A DNA stretch of 64,000 nucleotides. Source: Bacillota bacterium. Its GTDB lineage: Bacteria > Bacillota > DSM-12270 > Thermacetogeniales > Thermacetogeniaceae. Under the pieces are notes generated by a model. That model was given only the letters and a program-made list of their open reading frames with translations. It was not told the DNA's origin and did not search any database. The stretch covers positions 1 to 64,000 of the forward strand of contig JABLXW010000011.1 in NCBI GenBank assembly GCA_013177945.1. Reading direction: 5' to 3'. Positions 59,908 to 64,000 of the stretch are shown here, piece by piece (within the stretch, counting starts at the first letter, position 1; each line of letters begins with the position of its first letter). Both the position numbers and the translations under genes were made by a program.

Positions 59908-59935
59908 TTGACAGGGCCCTGGAGTCGTCTATAAT
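59908..59935 (+). promoter_or_regulatory. sigma-A promoter of rpmH-rnpA
   Basis: Consensus TTGACA (59908-59913), 16-bp spacer, consensus TATAAT (59930-59935), 30 bp before rpmH. Confidence 0.88.
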
Positions 59936-59964
59936 GGAAAAAGAAGTGCAGGGAGGTGCTTTCT

Positions 59965-60099
59965 GTGAAGCGAACATACCAGCCAAAAAGGCGAAGAATG
60001 AAAAGGGTGCATGGCTTCTTGAGGCGGATGAGGACTCCCGGCGGCCGCAATGTCCTCAGGCGCCGCCGTTTGAAGGGAAGAAAGCGCCTTACTGCGTAG
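59965..60099 (+). CDS. rpmH: ribosomal protein L34
   Basis: 44 residues, too short for most ORF calls: [20 protein letters not shown] then a C-terminal [11 protein letters not shown] perfect L34. The GTG start has GGGAGGTG seven bases upstream. First gene of the rightward operon. Confidence 0.97.
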   Translation: MKRTYQPKRRRMKRVHGFLRRMRTPGGRNVLRRRRLKGRKRLTA

Positions 60100-60137
60100 A
60101 ACCTTCTTTAACTCCTGGCAAAAGAAGTGGGTATAAA

Positions 60138-60494
60138 ATGCTGCCTGCCGAACGGCGCCTGCGCACTCCCGGGGAGTTTCAGCTGGTCTACCAGACGGGC
60201 AAAATCGTGAGGGGAAAGTACCTGACAATCCGTTACCTGAGGCGGAAGGAGGACGGGAAGACAAGGTTCGGATTTGCTCCGGCGCGCGTCGGGAGTGCGG
60301 TGCTGAGAAACAGGCTGAAGAGAAGGCTGAGAGAACTCTGCCGGAAGTACCGGGACTGCTTCCGGGATCAGTATGATGTTGTGGTGAACATTCACCGCGC
60401 CGCTGCCAGTGCCCCTTATGAGGAGCTGGAGGCGGATTTTTTAAAGATCTTCAGCCGGGCGCGGTTGATCCGGAACGAGCCGTCCTTGTTTTAG
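60138..60494 (+). CDS. rnpA: ribonuclease P protein component
   Basis: 118 residues with the RNR motif (GSAVLRNRLKRRLRELCRKYRD) and the N-terminal LRTPGEFQLVYQTG. It assists the RNase P RNA in tRNA 5' processing. The start is ATG 60138; an upstream in-frame extension overlaps rpmH and is not used. Confidence 0.95.
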   Translation: MLPAERRLRTPGEFQLVYQTGKIVRGKYLTIRYLRRKEDGKTRFGFAPARVGSAVLRNRLKRRLRELCRKYRDCFRDQYDVVVNIHRAAASAPYEELEADFLKIFSRARLIRNEPSLF

Positions 60495-60547
60495 CCCCGG
60501 GTGCCCCGGCGGCGGGGTAGAGCCTGGATGGATGAGGAGGTCCAGAG

Positions 60548-60757
60548 GTGAAGCATCTGGTGATTTTTTTCCTCCGGTTGTATCAGGTTTTATGGTCCTC
60601 CTGGAATCTCCCCCGGTGCCGCTATGAGCCCACGTGTTCGCATTATGCAATTCAGGCGGTCCGGCGGTACGGAGCAGGACGCGGGCTTGCCCTGGCGCTG
60701 AGCCGGGTTCTCAGGTGCCACCCGTGGGGGGGAGGGGGGTATGACCCCGTTCCGTAG
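60548..60757 (+). CDS. yidD: membrane protein insertion efficiency factor YidD
   Basis: 69 residues: [13 protein letters not shown], the [20 protein letters not shown] signature, and [14 protein letters not shown]. Small amphipathic protein at the inner membrane surface that aids YidC. GTG start with GAGGAGGT upstream. Confidence 0.95.
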   Translation: MKHLVIFFLRLYQVLWSSWNLPRCRYEPTCSHYAIQAVRRYGAGRGLALALSRVLRCHPWGGGGYDPVP

Positions 60758-60911
60758 CCGCTCCCTGCAGCCCGGCGGAAGCGGCCCGGGGCTGCGCTGC
60801 AGCGGTTTGCTATAAAAACCCTTCTGGTGGGGGGCTGGCGACAGGTCGCGGGATCGCAAGCAAGGAGGTGAAAACCTACCCCGGCAGGAATTCTGGCGTG
60901 GTGGGGGTGTT

Positions 60912-61601
60912 TTGTGGGAAAGCTTTGTTAACGGCTTCAGTACACTTCTCGAGTTTTTCTACCAGGTGACCGGGTGGCTAAAGATCCCCAATTATGGTCT
61001 TGCAATTATTTTTTTTACGGTTGCGGTGAAAGCGGTACTTTTCCCTTTGACTGCAAAACAGATGCGTTCCATGCGCGTGATTCAGGAACTCCAGCCGAAG
61101 ATCAGGGCAATTCAGGAAAAGTACCGGGATAAGCCGGAAAAGGCCCAGCGCGCCGTGCTGGAGCTCTACAAGGAGGCGGGGGCCAATCCCCTTTCGGGGT
61201 GTCTGCCTCTGCTGGTTCAGATGCCGATTCTTTTTGCTCTGTATCAGGCCCTGCTCCATTTCCCCTTCAGCGTGGTGGAACACGCCCGCTTTTTGTGGGT
61301 TCCCAACCTGGCCCGCCCGGATCTCATCGGGCTGCCGATACTGGCGGTTGTTGCGACCTTTTTGCAGCAGTACATCACGAGCCTTGCAACAACCGGCAGG
61401 ATCGATCCCAACCAGCGGGTGATGATGTACTTCATGCCTCTTTTTATCGGGTGGCTGGCGCGTTCCTTTCCGGCGGGTTTGACTCTGTACTGGGTGACTT
61501 TCAGCGTGGTCGGGGTTGGGGAGCAGTTGGTGATCAGGCGTTTTATCCGGACTGGAAGGGAGCAGAGTGGCAGCAATGAGGTGGGTCGAAGCAGAGGGTA
61601 A
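60912..61601 (+). CDS. yidC: membrane insertase YidC/Oxa1
   Basis: 229 residues with five or so membrane segments: FFTVAVKAVLFPLTAKQMRSM, SGCLPLLVQMPILFALYQAL and MYFMPLFIGWLARSFPAGLTLYW. Inserts membrane proteins alone or with Sec. The N-terminal lipoprotein signal usual in Firmicutes YidC is not evident; the TTG start at 60912 follows GGGGGTG. Overlaps jag by 35 bp. Confidence 0.94.
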   Translation: MWESFVNGFSTLLEFFYQVTGWLKIPNYGLAIIFFTVAVKAVLFPLTAKQMRSMRVIQELQPKIRAIQEKYRDKPEKAQRAVLELYKEAGANPLSGCLPLLVQMPILFALYQALLHFPFSVVEHARFLWVPNLARPDLIGLPILAVVATFLQQYITSLATTGRIDPNQRVMMYFMPLFIGWLARSFPAGLTLYWVTFSVVGVGEQLVIRRFIRTGREQSGSNEVGRSRG

Positions 61602-62196
61602 CACCGTTGAAGAGGCTGTGGAGGCGGCGCTTCAAGAGCTCGGTGCAAAGAGAGACCAGGTTGAGGTTGACGTTCTGGACGCGGGGGCGCGTGGTTTTTT
61701 GGGTATCTTCAAGGGGCGCCCGGCCCGGGTGAGGGTTCGTCTGCCTGCAAACCCTGGTGTGCTGCTCGAGGATTTTTTGCGGGATGTGGTCAGGGCGATG
61801 GGGCTGGACGTTTCCTTTCACATTGAGAGGTCAGGCGAGTACTGGCGTGCGGAGTTTGCAGGGCCGGATGTGAGGATCCTGATCGGGCGCCGGGGAGATA
61901 CTCTGGACGCCCTGCAGTTGCTGGTAAATCTCGCGGTCAGCAGGCGCTGTGAGGAAAGGGTGCGTGTGATTCTGGATGCCGAGGGCTACCGGGAGCGCCG
62001 GGAAGAAACCCTGCGGCGCCTCGCCCGCAGGGTTTCGGAGCGGGTGCGGCGATCGAAGAAGGACATCGCCCTGGAGCCGATGACCCCCCAGGAGCGGCGC
62101 GTCATTCACATGGAGCTGCAGGAGAATCCCTGGGTTTACACCATCAGCCAGGGGGAGGAGCCGTACCGTAAGGTGGTTGTCTGCCTGCGCCGTTAA
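61567..62196 (+). CDS. jag: Jag / KhpB RNA-binding protein
   Basis: 209 residues: N-terminal Jag domain (RWVEAEGNTVEEAVEAALQELG), KH domain (VRILIGRRGDTLDALQLLVNLAV) and R3H domain (ALEPMTPQERRVIHMELQ). With KhpA it is an RNA chaperone-like protein affecting cell elongation in Firmicutes. GTG at 61567 is used (GGGAG upstream); the ATG three codons later is another option. Confidence 0.94.
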   Translation: MAAMRWVEAEGNTVEEAVEAALQELGAKRDQVEVDVLDAGARGFLGIFKGRPARVRVRLPANPGVLLEDFLRDVVRAMGLDVSFHIERSGEYWRAEFAGPDVRILIGRRGDTLDALQLLVNLAVSRRCEERVRVILDAEGYRERREETLRRLARRVSERVRRSKKDIALEPMTPQERRVIHMELQENPWVYTISQGEEPYRKVVVCLRR

Positions 62197-62344
62197 CAGC
62201 TGCTTTGACCGGGCTGCCGCAGGGCGGACCTGTCTGGAAACCAGGGGGCCTTAAAGGCTCCCCTTTTTCTTTTTTAATTTGAGTTTCAGGATGGTAGAAT
62301 ATATAGGGAATATATTGGGGAAGCAGCAGTTGGGGAGGTCTGAC

Positions 62345-63802
62345 GTGAGGCTCGATCAGGGCGAGGCAGCACCGAGGGATGAACATCTACAAAAACCGGG
62401 GGAGTGTTCCGTAGGCCCCGCTGCAGGCGACGACCTTATTGCAGCCCTGGGCACGCCGGTGGGAGAGGCGGCGATCGGCATCATCCGCCTGAGCGGGCGC
62501 GGCGCCGTGGAGCTTGTAGAGCGGATCTTCCGCCCCCGGCGTTCCGCCCTGCGCCTGAGCGAGGCGCCGTCCCACACAATGCACCTTGGTGCAATCTGTA
62601 CGCCGGAGGGGGAGGTTCTCGACGAGGTCCTGGTTGCTGTGATGCGGGCGCCCCGCACGTACACCTGCGAGGACGTGGTGGAGATCTACTGCCACGGGGG
62701 GGTGATCCCTGTCAGGTCTGTTTTGGATCTGGTGCTGAAGGAGGGGGCGCGCCTCGCAGAGCCGGGAGAATTCACGAAAAGGGCTTTTCTGAACGGGAGG
62801 ATCGACCTCGCCCAGGCGGAGGCGGTGCTGGATCTGATCAGGGCGCGCAGCGAAGCCGGGAGGGAAATTGCCTTGAGGCAGCTTGGAGGGGAGGTTTCCC
62901 GCGCCGTCGCGGAACTCAGGGCCCAGATCAGAGGAATCCTTGCCGGGGTGGAGGCTGAACTGGACTTCCCGGAGGATGTGGAACCGCTGGCAAAAGAGGA
63001 ACGCGGGAAAAAGATTAAGGATCTTGTGGAGAGAATAGACCATCTTCTCAAAGGGGGAGAGGTTGGCCGCTTTTACCGCGAGGGGCTTGCAACAACCCTT
63101 CTGGGGAAGCCGAACGTCGGGAAGTCCACCCTCTTGAACCTGCTCGTGGAAGAGGAGAGGGCGCTGGTTACCGAGGTCCCGGGGACGACGCGCGATCTGA
63201 TCGAGGAGGTTGTGGTGATCAGGGGGATTCCCCTGCGCCTGATCGACACCGCGGGGATCAGGGAGCATGCGGATCTGGTTGAGCGCCTCGGGATCGCCCG
63301 CGCCCGTGAGGCTGTCGCTCGCGCCGACCTGGTGCTTGCGGTTTTTGACGCGGGAGCGGGGCTTTCAGAGGAGGACCGGCTCGTGCTCGACCTGCTCCGG
63401 GGGAAGCGGGGGCTGGCGGTCCTGAACAAGGTTGATCTCCCGGAGAAGCGCCTGACAAAAGAGGATCTTGTGTCTCTCGCGGAGGGGAAGCCTGTTGTTG
63501 AGGTTTCCGCCCGCTATGGCTGGGGCCGGGAGCAGCTGGAGGAGAAGATCTGGGAGGTCGTCGGGGCGGGGGCGGTTGCTGCCGAGCCTGTGCTGATCAC
63601 CAGGGCGCGCCACCAGGCTGTCTTGAGGCGTGTCGCGGCAGATCTCCGGGCAGCCCTCCAGGCCCTCGAGGAGGGCTGGCCCCTGGACTGCGTTGCCGTC
63701 GATTTGTGGAACGCATGGTTCGCCCTGGGTGAAATCACCGGGGAAGCCGTGGGCGAGGACATAATTGACGAAATTTTCAGTGAATTCTGCATCGGCAAGT
63801 AG
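62345..63802 (+). CDS. mnmE: tRNA modification GTPase MnmE
   Basis: About 485 residues: N-terminal folate domain (IAALGTPVGEAAIGIIRLSG), helical domain, G domain (G1 GKPNVGKSTLL, G3 DTAGIRE, G4 NKVD) and the C-terminal CIGK. With MnmG it installs cmnm5 at wobble U34. GTG 62345 follows GGGGAGG; the frame opens earlier at 62279. mnmG does not follow (see findings). Confidence 0.95.
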   Translation: MRLDQGEAAPRDEHLQKPGECSVGPAAGDDLIAALGTPVGEAAIGIIRLSGRGAVELVERIFRPRRSALRLSEAPSHTMHLGAICTPEGEVLDEVLVAVMRAPRTYTCEDVVEIYCHGGVIPVRSVLDLVLKEGARLAEPGEFTKRAFLNGRIDLAQAEAVLDLIRARSEAGREIALRQLGGEVSRAVAELRAQIRGILAGVEAELDFPEDVEPLAKEERGKKIKDLVERIDHLLKGGEVGRFYREGLATTLLGKPNVGKSTLLNLLVEEERALVTEVPGTTRDLIEEVVVIRGIPLRLIDTAGIREHADLVERLGIARAREAVARADLVLAVFDAGAGLSEEDRLVLDLLRGKRGLAVLNKVDLPEKRLTKEDLVSLAEGKPVVEVSARYGWGREQLEEKIWEVVGAGAVAAEPVLITRARHQAVLRRVAADLRAALQALEEGWPLDCVAVDLWNAWFALGEITGEAVGEDIIDEIFSEFCIGK

Positions 63803-63819
63803 GCCGGGTGAGAGCGAAG

Positions 63820-64000
63820 GTGGATCAGGAGCTTGAGGTCCTGGCGGCGGGAGCCCGCGAACTCGGAATAGTTCTGGGGCCGGAGCAGCAGGACCAGTTC
63901 CGCCGGTACGCGGAACTCCTGCTGGAGTGGAACAAAAAGACAAACCTGGTCAGGATTAAGTCTCTTGCTGAGTTGTTCCGGAACCACTTTCTTGATTCTC
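63820..64000 (+). CDS. rsmG: 16S rRNA (guanine-527 N7)-methyltransferase RsmG, 5' part
   Basis: First 60 codons only, cut by the window end. The N-terminus (LGPEQQDQFRRYAELLLEWN, then KKTNL and NHFLDS) matches RsmG/GidB. GTG at 63820; GTG at 63808 is in the same frame. It lies 17 bp after mnmE, an unusual order because mnmG normally lies between. Confidence 0.9.
   Translation, partial: MDQELEVLAAGARELGIVLGPEQQDQFRRYAELLLEWNKKTNLVRIKSLAELFRNHFLDS

Overview
This window is the replication-origin region of a spore-forming member of the Clostridia (Firmicutes), probably an anaerobic, moderately GC-rich Peptococcaceae- or Thermoanaerobacterales-like organism. Evidence: the gene order metG-tatD, ricT-holB-tmk, dnaX-ebfC-recR-yaaL-bofA and rpmH-rnpA-yidD-yidC-jag-mnmE; sporulation genes (gin, bofA, abrB with 0A-like boxes); two oxygen-sensitive 2-oxoacid:ferredoxin oxidoreductases; and a rubrerythrin-like protein. 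Almost all genes left of dnaA are on the minus strand and all genes right of it are on the plus strand, so transcription follows the forks. The four exceptions on the left arm (abrB, an arsR fusion, the rubrerythrin gene and a two-gene cassette between gyrB and gyrA) each have their own promoter signal or strong translation start.

Layout. 1-11 kb: two paralogous G5/3D cell-wall proteins, tatD, metG, abrB, rsmI, ricT, holB, tmk, a PLP decarboxylase and the sigma-G inhibitor gin. 11-18 kb: a three-subunit 2-oxoacid oxidoreductase (gamma, beta, alpha) and a four-subunit pyruvate-type oxidoreductase operon (ATPase-porC-porD-porA-porB), in which porC has a frameshift as sequenced. 18-22 kb: bofA, yaaL, recR, ebfC, dnaX, the SRP RNA, tRNA-Arg and tRNA-Ser. 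22-41 kb: signal transduction, with a coiled-coil membrane protein, a PAS/HD-GYP protein, three chemoreceptors, one receptor-like protein and a ten-gene che operon. 41-48 kb: the ArsR-DUF2703 fusion, five more Ser/Arg tRNAs, tadA, the rubrerythrin gene, and serS-serA-aminotransferase behind a T-box. 48-64 kb: pdxT-pdxS, gyrA, the inserted nucleotidyltransferase cassette, gyrB, remB, recF, dnaN, dnaA, a bipartite oriC, then rpmH to the start of rsmG.

The most unusual feature is a four-copy regulatory module at 23.8-24.2, 26.6-27.0, 37.9-38.3 and 40.4-40.8 kb. Each copy, read on the minus strand, has about 180-225 bp of conserved upstream DNA, a near-consensus sigma-54 (-24/-12) promoter, a pure TCAA tetranucleotide tract of 11 to 21 units that would contain the transcription start, a short conserved AT-rich segment and a terminator-like hairpin. 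Each copy then lies upstream of a signalling gene (the HD-GYP protein, two membrane chemoreceptors, or the che operon). This could be a family of sigma-54-dependent UCAA-repeat small RNAs or attenuated leaders whose length can change by slippage. It would couple nitrogen/stress-type sigma-54 control, and possibly Spo0A, to chemosensory output.

All coordinates come from reading the sequence. Starts were chosen by ribosome binding site and family comparison and may differ from the longest possible reading frame. No database or folding program was run.
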